A stretch of DNA of 64,000 bases from Dyadobacter jejuensis. Lineage in GTDB: Bacteria; Bacteroidota; Bacteroidia; Cytophagales; Spirosomataceae. Location: assembly GCF_003149085.1 (NCBI RefSeq), contig NZ_QGDT01000003.1, forward strand, positions 186,001 through 250,000, given 5' to 3'. Numbering within the stretch: the stretch's first letter is position 1; every line of letters begins with the position of its first letter. Below are positions 7,891 to 16,411 of this stretch, one piece after another. The position numbers and the translations under genes were made by a program. The notes under the pieces are model-generated. The model had not been told where the DNA came from. It searched no databases and saw only the letters and a program-made list of their open reading frames with translations.

Positions 7891-8842
7891 ATTTTCTTTT
7901 TATTTGTGACAGGCAGTCTACCAAAGATTTTAAATCGGCAGATCTACAGGAAGCCGTTGAATCCAAAAAAACTAACGTTGTTAGTTTATTTTCCTCCATT
8001 AGGCCTATGGTATCCCAGAGGCTTCGGTCGGGTGTTATAGTCAGTTCCATGGGTGGGGAAGGACAAGAGGGTAAGAGGGTCTCTACCTCCCTTAAGGTGA
8101 CGCTCGACAGCTCCAGTTGAAACCGTTGAGGGTCGAAGAAGCTACGAACAAAAGGTGAAACAGGGTCGAAAAGTAGCGCTTGAGCAGTTCCTTGCTGTAT
8201 AATTTTTCCTTGGTCCATTACCACAATATGATCTCCCATTTCTATGGCTTCCAGCAAATCGTGCGTCACTAAAACGACCGTTTTGCCACGATGGTTCAAC
8301 AGGGACTTCAATTCCCTTCGGATTTGCTGCCGAGTAATGGGGTCCAAGGCACCAAAGGGTTCGTCCATGAGGATCAAAGGAGGGGCGGTAACCAAGGCCC
8401 TGGCAATGGATACCCGTTGTTGTTGGCCTCCACTTAGTTCCCTAGGATATTTATGTCCGTATTCGTCCATAGGAATAAGCAGTTGCGCCATCAGCTCTTC
8501 GGTTTTTTGCTGCGTAGTCTCGGCTTGCCATTTCAACAGGCGCGGGACAACGGCAATATTTTGAGTTACGGTATAATGGGGGAATAGGCCGTTATTTTGG
8601 CTTACATAGCCAATACGCCGTCGGAGCACCACTGGATCCAAGTCCTTGAGGGCTTGCTGATCCATGGAGATTTCTCCTTCCGTTGGCTCAATAAGTCTGT
8701 TAAGCATTTTTAAAGTGGTCGTTTTGCCCGAACCACTCGTGCCTACAAGCACTGTAATGCCACCTCTGGGAACATCGAAAGAAATATTATGGATGACGGG
8801 TGTGTTGCCGTAAAATTTCGAAACGCCCCGAACTTCGATCAT
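7883..8842 (-). CDS. ABC transporter ATP-binding protein of the OpuCA/EgtV type
   Basis: The ATPase energises the adjacent permease-binding protein fusion. I prefer the ATG at 8842 (319 residues). A TTG at 8863 would overlap the preceding gene and add seven residues. Walker A is GTSGSGKTT (34-42), the signature is LSGGQQQRVSIARAL, and Walker B is LILMDEPFGALDP followed by the switch histidine in LVTHD. The last 80 or so residues resemble a single weak CBS-like domain (TPDRSLWDTIGLMEENKL). Osmoprotectant and EgtV ATPases often carry CBS domains there. It starts 10 bases after the oxidoreductase stop. Confidence 0.9.
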   Translation of the reverse strand: MIEVRGVSKFYGNTPVIHNISFDVPRGGITVLVGTSGSGKTTTLKMLNRLIEPTEGEISMDQQALKDLDPVVLRRRIGYVSQNNGLFPHYTVTQNIAVVPRLLKWQAETTQQKTEELMAQLLIPMDEYGHKYPRELSGGQQQRVSIARALVTAPPLILMDEPFGALDPITRQQIRRELKSLLNHRGKTVVLVTHDLLEAIEMGDHIVVMDQGKIIQQGTAQALLFDPVSPFVRSFFDPQRFQLELSSVTLREVETLLPSCPSPPMELTITPDRSLWDTIGLMEENKLTTLVFLDSTASCRSADLKSLVDCLSQIKRKYG

Positions 8843-8852
8843 GCTTGGTGAA

Positions 8853-10235
8853 CTAGTCTTCAAGTTGAGAGAATAGGTTATTTAAAGATTCACTAAACGT
8901 GGGGTGCGCCAACATGCTTTGGGCGATTTGTTGCCAACGCAAGCCTCCCATCATAGCCATTTGAACGACCGACATTACTTCACCTCCCTCGGTACCTAAC
9001 ATAGAGGCGCCCAGAATGAGATCGGTATCGGCATCCACGATAGCCTTCATCATTCCCCGCGTATCTCCGGTTTCTATCGCCCTGGCTACCGAAGTATTGG
9101 CCAACGATACTGCTTTATAGTTTAGGCCTTTCTCCTTCGCTTGTTGCTCATTGAGCCCAACTCTTCCTAGCTGTGGGTCGGTGAACATACAATAGGGCAA
9201 TATATCGTGGTTGCCTTGGAGTTGTTGATCCGCGAACAACACCTGGGTAAGTATTCGGTAGTCGTCATAGGCTACATGGGTAAAGGCGGGTCCCCCTTTT
9301 ATATCGCCCAATGCATATATTCCTGGTACGTTGGTTTGCATGGAATTATCGACGGGGATATAGCCTTTGGAGTCCATGTGCACACCTGTTGTTTTCAGAT
9401 TTAATGGTTTGGTAATGGGTACCCTTCCGCTGGCTAAGAGTAGGTGCGTAAAGGGTATCTGCGACTGTTGTCCTTCCGACTCTACGGTCGCCATATAGCC
9501 ATTTTCCGACTTCTCTACCGATAGGAGTGATGTATTGAGCCTTATGTTCACTCCTTCCTCTTTTAGTATCGAATACAAGGATTCGGCGATATCTTCATCC
9601 TCTTTCTTTAATATTCTTGGGCCTCTTTCTAGTAGGGTGACCTGGCTGCCAAACCGCTGGTACATTTGTCCAAACTCTAGTCCAATATATCCTGAGCCCA
9701 CTATAAGCAGCTGCTTGGGTAGGGTGGGCAGGGTTAGGAGACTGGTATTGGTAAGATAAGCTACTTGGTCGAGCCCTGAGATGGAGGGAATATGCGGTTC
9801 TAAACCGGTGTTGATTATTATCGTTTCGGCTCTTACTGTCTGTTGAGTACCATCGGGAAGGTCAATTTGGACGGTCTTGGGCCCTTGGAAACTCGCTTCG
9901 CCATAAATAAGGTCAAGGTTTTCTGTCTGCTTCAAGCCTTTTTCACTCCCTGACCTCATTTTATGGACGATTTCTTGTTGACGGGCTATGACGGCTTCCA
10001 TATGCACGTTGGTCCGAGCCGTGGTTATACCCATTTCCTCTGACCGATTGATAAGCCAAGCAGTTTTGGCCGATGCCACCATCGTTTTAGTTGGCGTACA
10101 GCCGTCGTTGACGCAGGTACCTCCCACCCACCTTTTTTCAATTAATAACGTTTTTAAACCCTTTTTGGCAAGGTATTTACTCAATGGTGTTCCGGCTTGG
10201 CCCGAACCAATGATGATGGCATCGTATTGGATCAT
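8853..10235 (-). CDS. FAD/NAD(P)-dependent disulfide oxidoreductase in the ergothioneine operon
   Basis: This 460-residue class I flavoprotein disulfide reductase has an N-terminal FAD motif (IIGSGQAG), the redox pair C41/C46 in GGTCVNDGCTPTK, an NAD(P) motif GSGYIGLEFG near 178, ALGDI near 312 and the C-terminal catalytic pair H444/E449 in HPTFSE. Databases often label such proteins mercuric reductase, but this one has neither an N-terminal heavy-metal domain nor the C-terminal cysteine pair that MerA needs. It is the second gene of the operon, 12 bases after the DUF427 gene. A role in reducing an ergothioneine-linked disulfide or a related thiol is my inference from position. Confidence 0.88.
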   Translation of the reverse strand: MIQYDAIIIGSGQAGTPLSKYLAKKGLKTLLIEKRWVGGTCVNDGCTPTKTMVASAKTAWLINRSEEMGITTARTNVHMEAVIARQQEIVHKMRSGSEKGLKQTENLDLIYGEASFQGPKTVQIDLPDGTQQTVRAETIIINTGLEPHIPSISGLDQVAYLTNTSLLTLPTLPKQLLIVGSGYIGLEFGQMYQRFGSQVTLLERGPRILKKEDEDIAESLYSILKEEGVNIRLNTSLLSVEKSENGYMATVESEGQQSQIPFTHLLLASGRVPITKPLNLKTTGVHMDSKGYIPVDNSMQTNVPGIYALGDIKGGPAFTHVAYDDYRILTQVLFADQQLQGNHDILPYCMFTDPQLGRVGLNEQQAKEKGLNYKAVSLANTSVARAIETGDTRGMMKAIVDADTDLILGASMLGTEGGEVMSVVQMAMMGGLRWQQIAQSMLAHPTFSESLNNLFSQLED

Positions 10236-10247
10236 TTCTCGTCTGTT

Positions 10248-10529
10248 TTAAGCTTGAATAACTACCCCTTTCCAAAAGGCAATATGGTCCTTTATCTGGA
10301 TGGCTTTTTCGGAGGGCATGGGGTAGTACCATGCCGCATCGGCATTTATTTCCCCATGTACCACCACATCGTAGTAATGAGCCTCTCCTTTCCATGGACA
10401 CACCGTATGCGTGTCCGATGTAGCAAGAAAGATGTCCTTGACCGACTCCCTAGGGAAATAGTGGTTGTTTTCTACTACGATGGTTTCGTTACTTTCAGCT
10501 ATTACTTCGTCTTTCCAAATGGCTTTCAT
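10248..10529 (-). CDS. DUF427 family protein, first gene of the ergothioneine operon
   Basis: The protein has 93 residues and is cytoplasmic. It matches the DUF427 pattern: MKAIWKDEVIAES at the start, VVENNHYFPRESV, then THTVCPWKGEAHYY and AAWYYP. The conserved CPWKG cysteine and the aromatic residues line a small beta-barrel in structures of the family. No reaction is established. Its stop is 12 bases before the oxidoreductase start, so it should be the first cistron of the operon. The 184 bases upstream, before the SNF2 gene on the same strand, must hold the promoter. Confidence 0.88.
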   Translation of the reverse strand: MKAIWKDEVIAESNETIVVENNHYFPRESVKDIFLATSDTHTVCPWKGEAHYYDVVVHGEINADAAWYYPMPSEKAIQIKDHIAFWKGVVIQA

Positions 10530-10713
10530 AATGTCTCGTTTAAATTTTATTCAGTTATAGAAAAAAATTGATCCATATCAATAACTTTGAACTTAACGAT
10601 GATGAAATATAATAAAAAATATCCAAAATACTTTTGTTAAGGGATCGGGATGACTAAACATTACTATGCAGAAATATCTGAACTCTATGCGGCCTTATGA
10701 GGGGGCCGTGGCA

Positions 10714-13700
10714 TTATGGCTGTACCAAATGAAGTAAATCGGCCTTGCTCAGGTTCTTGAGGATATGGCGGTCGGTCCGAATCAGGTCGGCGGCCAGGTC
10801 AATTTTAGATTTTTGAAGTTGCATCATCTTCTCTTCGATGGTATGGGGAGTGATGAGCCGTACGGCGATCACCTTTTTATTTTGGCCAATACGGTGGCTT
10901 CTGTCTATGGCTTGGTTTTCTACTGCCGGGTTCCACCAAGGATCCACCAAAAATACATAATCGGCCTCGGTCAGGTTCAATCCCGTACCCCCAGCTTTCA
11001 AACTGATAAGAAATACACTGATAGAAGGGTTGTTTTGGAAGTTATGAACGATTTCCTCACGATGGGTGCTTTTACCCGTAAGGTACTCGAAGGGGATATC
11101 TTCCTGATTTAGTTTTTGTTTGATAAGATCCAGCATGCTCACAAACTGAGAAAACACCAGAATCTTATGTTTTTGGCGCTTCGACCGTATCTGGTCCAAT
11201 AGTATATCTATCTTCGAGGATTCGGCACCATAGTAAAGTTCGTCGTTCAGTAGCGAAGGGGCATTGCAGATCTGCCGGAGCTTGGTGAGTCCCTGGAGTA
11301 CATGAAGCCGATTACGTTTGATATCTCCCTCTTCCTTACTGTTCAAATAGTCAAAAAACTCTTTTTCATACGCTTCATAGACCTTACGTTGGCTTTCACC
11401 CATTTCACAATATAAATAGGTTTCAGTTTTGTCGGGCAATTCTGGGGCTACCTGTTGTTTGGTTCGTCGAAGGATAAAGGGGTGAATCTGTTTCTGTAAC
11501 CTGTAGGCCGGATCATCCGTTTTGAATCGATCGATGGGGACGATATACCGGTTTTTAAACTCCAATTTACTACCCAGAAGTCCAGGGCAGGCAAAGGACA
11601 ATTGCCCATAAAGGTCCATGGAGTTGTTTTCGAATGGGGTACCCGTGATCACAACTCTACCTTTGCTGTTCAGTAAGCAGGCGGCCTTATAACGTTGTGA
11701 ATCGGGGTTTTTGATGGCTTGAGACTCATCTAAAAAGACATATCCGAACGATAGTTTACTTAATAGATGAATATCGGACACCATAGTCCCATAGGTGGTG
11801 AGTATAATGTCGTAGGGGTAGGGCTTGTTAGAAGGCTGCAGGCGGTTGGCTCCATGATGAACCCAGGTGGTGAGTTCAGGTGCAAAGGCTGATATTTCCT
11901 CTTCCCAGTTGAATACCAGTGAGGTGGGAACTACGATGAGGTGAGGCTTTTGACCAGCAGTTTCTTTTAGGTTTAAAATAAAAGCCAGGATTTGTACCGT
12001 TTTTCCCAGCCCCATATCGTCGGCCAGGCAGCCCCCAAAGCCGAAGTCATCCAGGAATTTGAGCCAATTCAGCCCCTCTTTCTGATAATTGCGCAAGGAG
12101 GTTTGTAGGCCTTTAGGGTTTTTTACATGCCTTATACTCTGGAAATTCCTGAGTTTGTCACGCATGGTTTCGAGCTCTTGATGAACTTTTGGTTTCAACT
12201 CTTTGGCATCGAAAAGTGAGTCCATCAGCTCAAACCTAATCTTTGGAATTCTTAGTTGTTCACCACTCACCGTCCCCGCAGAGAAGTACTTCTCGAACCT
12301 CACCAGCCATTCTTCTGGAAGTAACCCTTCCGTACCATCGTCCAATGCTACATATCGGGTCCTATTTTTAGCGGCTTTGTGCAAGTTTTTTAAGGAAACT
12401 TTTTCTTTGCCGAAGCGTACCTGAATGTCGGGCAAGAACCAGTTGATACCACTTTCAACGGTGACCGTAACAGTGGCCTTATGGCTATTGAGCCGATTTT
12501 GATGGATGGTGTTGAATCCATAAATTTTTATGGACTGGTTTCTCCAAGCTTCGAAGGCATCCAAAAACCAGTTTTCGTCCAAAAAGCGGGCTTTACTGAG
12601 GTAAAATGAATCCCGGGGTTTCTGGTCCATAAAATCGGCGTGTTGTCGCCTCAAGGCCGCCAGGAATCGAATCTCTTCTTCTTCGTCGCGCCGGACGATA
12701 TAAGGATGGCCGTGGCTGTCGACGGCATGAATTTGCTTTAAGGATAATATAGGAACTTCCACTCCGCCATAGCGAATCACCGGGGTTATTAGGATAAAGT
12801 GTCCTGATTCGGACAGGTAGATCATTTTTTTTATTCCAGTATCGGAAGTTGCGGCCTCAGACCAGGGCTGTCGGGCCTTCACCAGATGGGCATAAATGAT
12901 CTCAATTTTTTCCTCGAGCCGCTCCAATATTCTACTTTTGAAGAGGTCGAATTTTGTGGTATGTAACAATACCTTTTTCTCCTGGTTACCCAAATAATGG
13001 ACTATAGGAAGATAGTCAGCATCGTTAAGGAGTTGAAGGGTCTTGTCGGTTCTTAAAAAATAATCGTACTGTGGATTCACTTGCTCCAAATCATAGGTCT
13101 TTCCGTCCAACCTGATTACTCCCCCGAATTCATAATATTGGCCTTTGCGGTGTACTTTGAGGGTGAGCCCTATCTCTGGATTTTTGAGGGTTACCCTTAT
13201 TAAATTTCCCGCATTGACAGAGTCGGACGTTGCCGTTTGGTGGATGTAAAAATCGAGATCAGCGGGGTTTTGGCAAATATTGGCCAGGGCCAACAGGTCG
13301 GAGGATGCCGATTTTTCCCTGAACTGATTCTTAAACCGCAGTAATGCGGAGTAAAATTTGATGAGGGATGGGTCCTGCTCCAGTTGAAGCAGATGGGTAG
13401 GGTCAACGGTCCGTAAGGGATTTTTTAATTTGCCGGCTTTGGTACGTTTGGCTCGGAACAACTCAATAAACAAATGGTCATAATATTTGTTTTTACCCAG
13501 GACTACTATAAGCTCTTCGGTGGAAGGGTCGTCTACCGTAGGCTTGGAGGGGGCAGCCTGCCACAGCTGGCGCTCCAAATGCTCAATGGTTTGTTCATTT
13601 ACGGCAATCAAATTGTCAATCAGGGGGCGGTACTGGACTCTGCCGTCCTGGTATAGAACATAAAAAAACTCATCTGGATTGTCCCCTTCCGCAAGTCCAT

Positions 13701-14058
13701 AATCCTGGCTATGCTGTCTTATTTGTTGAAGACGATGGGCCTCATTAAAAAAAACCAAATAGTCTTTTTTTTGATTTAAAATTAAAAGTGTCCTAGTCTG
13801 ATGTTTGCAAAGGGTACCGAGCCTGTGATGGCAGTTACAGCTCAGTTGTATTCCTTCCAAATCCTGCCTGATCTCGGTATGATATAAGTTGGAGGGGCCG
13901 TCAGGAACCAAGAATGACGCATAATTTGTCAGAATAACTTGTGGTGCGATTTCGAGAAATCCATAAGAGGCAGTTTCGGGGAGCTCACTAGATTGACTAA
14001 ATATTAGGTCTGTGGTTAGGTTTTCAAACCTAACGCCCTTTAGACTGTGTACATGCAT
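10714..14058 (-). CDS. SWIM zinc finger SNF2-family helicase
   Basis: This is a large (1114 residues) Swi2/Snf2-type DNA-dependent ATPase. A SWIM zinc finger lies near the N-terminus (C74, C76, C84, H86, pattern CxCx7CxH). The helicase core occupies the C-terminal 450 residues: Walker A in DDMGLGKT (lysine near 685), a DESQ box replacing DEAH near 777, VITGTPFENN, and motif VI in QAIDRSHRIGQ. Bacterial members of this class (HepA/RapA-like) remodel protein-nucleic acid complexes, but the exact target is unknown. It lies upstream of the ergothioneine operon on the same strand with a 184-base gap. Confidence 0.93.
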   Translation of the reverse strand: MHVHSLKGVRFENLTTDLIFSQSSELPETASYGFLEIAPQVILTNYASFLVPDGPSNLYHTEIRQDLEGIQLSCNCHHRLGTLCKHQTRTLLILNQKKDYLVFFNEAHRLQQIRQHSQDYGLAEGDNPDEFFYVLYQDGRVQYRPLIDNLIAVNEQTIEHLERQLWQAAPSKPTVDDPSTEELIVVLGKNKYYDHLFIELFRAKRTKAGKLKNPLRTVDPTHLLQLEQDPSLIKFYSALLRFKNQFREKSASSDLLALANICQNPADLDFYIHQTATSDSVNAGNLIRVTLKNPEIGLTLKVHRKGQYYEFGGVIRLDGKTYDLEQVNPQYDYFLRTDKTLQLLNDADYLPIVHYLGNQEKKVLLHTTKFDLFKSRILERLEEKIEIIYAHLVKARQPWSEAATSDTGIKKMIYLSESGHFILITPVIRYGGVEVPILSLKQIHAVDSHGHPYIVRRDEEEEIRFLAALRRQHADFMDQKPRDSFYLSKARFLDENWFLDAFEAWRNQSIKIYGFNTIHQNRLNSHKATVTVTVESGINWFLPDIQVRFGKEKVSLKNLHKAAKNRTRYVALDDGTEGLLPEEWLVRFEKYFSAGTVSGEQLRIPKIRFELMDSLFDAKELKPKVHQELETMRDKLRNFQSIRHVKNPKGLQTSLRNYQKEGLNWLKFLDDFGFGGCLADDMGLGKTVQILAFILNLKETAGQKPHLIVVPTSLVFNWEEEISAFAPELTTWVHHGANRLQPSNKPYPYDIILTTYGTMVSDIHLLSKLSFGYVFLDESQAIKNPDSQRYKAACLLNSKGRVVITGTPFENNSMDLYGQLSFACPGLLGSKLEFKNRYIVPIDRFKTDDPAYRLQKQIHPFILRRTKQQVAPELPDKTETYLYCEMGESQRKVYEAYEKEFFDYLNSKEEGDIKRNRLHVLQGLTKLRQICNAPSLLNDELYYGAESSKIDILLDQIRSKRQKHKILVFSQFVSMLDLIKQKLNQEDIPFEYLTGKSTHREEIVHNFQNNPSISVFLISLKAGGTGLNLTEADYVFLVDPWWNPAVENQAIDRSHRIGQNKKVIAVRLITPHTIEEKMMQLQKSKIDLAADLIRTDRHILKNLSKADLLHLVQP

Positions 14059-14242
14059 ATAGGTGGTTCATTGGTAAGCAAAGCCTATTTAGGAAATGGT
14101 CAATTGAGGAGCAAATTTGTTTAATTTTAGGCGAAACATGAAGTTTATTTTGAATGTTATGGATTTGTAAGCCTTTTTTTGAAGTAACTGGCATTAAATT
14201 TTAGAGGCCATCATTAAAATTTAAATCGTAACAGGCAAGATT

Positions 14243-15016
14243 ATGACCAAAACCCTTCAAATTTCGAATATTGTGGCTCTAATCGCGACAATACTGATTA
14301 ATTATCTTTCTAATACAGGCATTTTTAATGGAGAAACGATGGCTTCGGTATCGGCCGCCTATCAAAACTATTTTACTCCTTCGGGCTATGCCTTTTCCAT
14401 CTGGGGATTAATATACTTATTGCTCATTGCATTTGTGATTTATCAATCAAAGGGCCTATTTGGTAAAGGAGAGGCTCCTTCCATTGTCGTCGAGATTGGC
14501 TGGTTATTCGTGTTCACTTGTGTGGCCAACAGTGGTTGGGTGGTGGCCTGGCTATATGGATACACAGGCCTTTCCGTCGTGATCATGATGTCATTATTGG
14601 GATCTTTGTTGGCCATATTGCTAAAAACCCGGATGGAATTGGAGCTGCTTTCTTTCAAAAGGGTTGCCTTGGAATGGTGGCCTTTCGCTATTTATGCGGG
14701 ATGGATCGTTGCAGCCTCCATTGCCAATATGGCGGCCTGGCTTACCAAAATAGGCTGGGAGGGCTTTGGACTGGCCCCTCTACAATGGACCGTGATCATG
14801 ATTGTGCTAGCCGGGCTTATATATTTATTCCTCATTTGGAATCGGAATTTAAGAGAGTCGGCTCTGGTGGGTGTCTGGGCTCTAGTAGCCATTGGTCATG
14901 CCAACTGGGGCTCGGTGCCGGTAGTAGCTTATTCTGCCTTGTTGATCGCTGGAATTATTTTTCTGAATATTGCGGCTCATGCGCTGCAAAATAGGGGAAA
15001 GCATTATTTGAAGTAA
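14243..15016 (+). CDS. TspO/MBR-like tryptophan-rich membrane protein
   Basis: The 257-residue protein is almost all membrane helices (I count seven or eight). Its opening helices contain FTPSGYAFSIWGLIYLLL, and aromatic-rich segments recur (GWVVAWLYGYTG, EWWPFAIYAGWIVAA). Proteins like this in Bacteroidota are usually named tryptophan-rich sensory protein, after TspO, but they are longer than the 160-residue classical TspO. It may bind porphyrins or act as a sensor, which is not shown by sequence. It is monocistronic, divergent from the SNF2 gene across 184 bases. Confidence 0.75.
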   Translation: MTKTLQISNIVALIATILINYLSNTGIFNGETMASVSAAYQNYFTPSGYAFSIWGLIYLLLIAFVIYQSKGLFGKGEAPSIVVEIGWLFVFTCVANSGWVVAWLYGYTGLSVVIMMSLLGSLLAILLKTRMELELLSFKRVALEWWPFAIYAGWIVAASIANMAAWLTKIGWEGFGLAPLQWTVIMIVLAGLIYLFLIWNRNLRESALVGVWALVAIGHANWGSVPVVAYSALLIAGIIFLNIAAHALQNRGKHYLK

Positions 15017-15196
15017 CGCCGCTTCGCGTATAGGTACGATAAAAGCTCTGGTTGAGGGGAATTTCAATCGATTGCAAATTAAATTATGCCTGCTGTAGGG
15101 GCTACATTCCTTTAACATAGTCTTTCTTCATACATCGATGGGCTTTTACCAATGATGTGAGTAGATATCCTGAAAGTAAACAAACTCTTATCTCCT

Positions 15197-16363
15197 ATGA
15201 AAGAAATGTCTGATGATACCCGGCGCACATTTTTAAAATCTACAGTAGGTACGGCGGCAGGTCTCTTTCTCTTGCCCAAATTGCCCCTCCAGGCCAGTAC
15301 AACCACCGAATTGACGCCCGGGAATATTTGGATTAAAAAGCCCCTTGCCTCCAGAATAAAATTTGCGGTGATTGGTATGAATCACGGGCATATATACGGT
15401 CAGGTAGAAGCCCTCTTGCAGGGTGGGGGTGAATTGGTGTCCTATTATGCAAAGGAAAAAGAGTTGGCCGATGCCTTTGGGAAACGATACCCTAAGGCAA
15501 AGCTGGCGCGGGAGGAAAATGAAATATTAGAAGATCCTAGTATTCAGCTGGTCACCAGCGCAGGTATCCCCAACGAGCGTGGCCCGTTAGGGATTCGGGT
15601 CATGAAGGCAGGAAAGGATTATATGTCGGATAAGCCAGCTATTACGAGTTTAAAACAGTTAGCCGAGATTAAGAAGGTACAAAAAGAAACCAAGCGTATA
15701 TTTTCTATTATGTATGGAGAGCGCCTTGGGAATAGGGCTACGGTGAAGGCTGGTGAATTGGTGAAGGCCGGGGCCATTGGCAAGGTGATCCAAACCATTG
15801 GCATGGGCCCTCATCGTATGAGTCTTTCTAGCCGACCCGAATGGTTTTTCGATAAAGCCAAGTTTGGAGGTATATTATGTGATATAGCCTCTCATCAATT
15901 CGATCAATTTTTGTATTTTACCAATTCTACTAGCGCCAAAATTTTAGCCTCTCAGGCAGGCAATACCCATCATCCTCAATACCCGAAGTTCGAGGACTTT
16001 GGCGATGCCATGGTGCAAGGAAACGGAGGTTCTGGTTATATTCGGGTCGATTGGTTTACTCCCGACGGTCTGAAATCCTGGGGCGATGGTCGGCTCACGG
16101 TATTGGGTACCGATGGGTATTTAGAGATTCGTAAAAATGTGGACATTGCCGGTAGAGATGGTGGTAATCATCTTTTTTTGGTAGACAATAAAGAGACCCG
16201 CTATATCGACTCGTCCGATACGGAGCTAAGCTATGGCCGTCAGCTGGTGGACGACGTTTTGAATAGGACCGAAACTGCCATGACCCATGCGCATTGCTTT
16301 CTGGCCACCGAGCTGGCCCTCATCGCCCAGAAGAACGCTTCAACGATGCCACAGAAAGGGTAG
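15197..16363 (+). CDS. Tat-exported Gfo/Idh/MocA family oxidoreductase
   Basis: This 388-residue protein starts with a twin-arginine signal (DDTRRTFLKS, then a hydrophobic stretch to about residue 34), so it is exported folded, probably with bound NAD(P). The Rossmann start is VIGMNHGHIYGQ, where a histidine-rich loop replaces the usual GxGxxG. DKPAIT corresponds to the EKP motif, and DIASHQFDQFL matches the usual D-x3-H-x2-D segment. Family members oxidise or reduce sugars and cyclitols. The neighbouring genes give no substrate. It ends at a hairpin facing topB. Confidence 0.88.
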   Translation: MKEMSDDTRRTFLKSTVGTAAGLFLLPKLPLQASTTTELTPGNIWIKKPLASRIKFAVIGMNHGHIYGQVEALLQGGGELVSYYAKEKELADAFGKRYPKAKLAREENEILEDPSIQLVTSAGIPNERGPLGIRVMKAGKDYMSDKPAITSLKQLAEIKKVQKETKRIFSIMYGERLGNRATVKAGELVKAGAIGKVIQTIGMGPHRMSLSSRPEWFFDKAKFGGILCDIASHQFDQFLYFTNSTSAKILASQAGNTHHPQYPKFEDFGDAMVQGNGGSGYIRVDWFTPDGLKSWGDGRLTVLGTDGYLEIRKNVDIAGRDGGNHLFLVDNKETRYIDSSDTELSYGRQLVDDVLNRTETAMTHAHCFLATELALIAQKNASTMPQKG

Positions 16364-16369
16364 TTCGAA

Positions 16370-16400
16370 CTTTAGCCTTCATTGGAGATGAAGGCTAAAG
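16370..16400. terminator. Perfect hairpin between convergent genes
   Basis: A 13-bp perfect stem CTTTAGCCTTCAT/ATGAAGGCTAAAG encloses a 5-base loop, seven bases after the oxidoreductase stop and just before the topB stop. It lacks a T tract, so it may work as a transcript-end stabiliser as much as a terminator. Confidence 0.65.
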
Positions 16401-16411
16401 TGCCTAGTTAC

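Noticed and set aside
6337..8842. Call the transporter a plain glycine betaine/choline (OpuC) system
   Set aside because: The family similarity allows it, but the genes are embedded between an oxidoreductase and egtB/egtD with almost no spacing, and permease-binding protein fusion is the architecture of EgtU. The betaine option is kept as an alternative.
8853..10235. Call the flavoprotein a mercuric reductase (MerA)
   Set aside because: There is no heavy-metal-binding N-terminal domain and no C-terminal cysteine pair, and no merR or transport gene is near. The CVNDGCTPTK active site alone is shared by many disulfide reductases.
10197..10571. A 124-codon plus-strand frame opposite the DUF427 gene
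   Set aside because: It has no signal, no recognisable motif and a composition typical of an antisense shadow. The minus-strand DUF427 protein accounts for this DNA.
14518..14994. A 158-codon plus-strand frame inside the TspO-like gene
   Set aside because: It is the +1 shadow of the membrane protein and lacks any start signal or family pattern.
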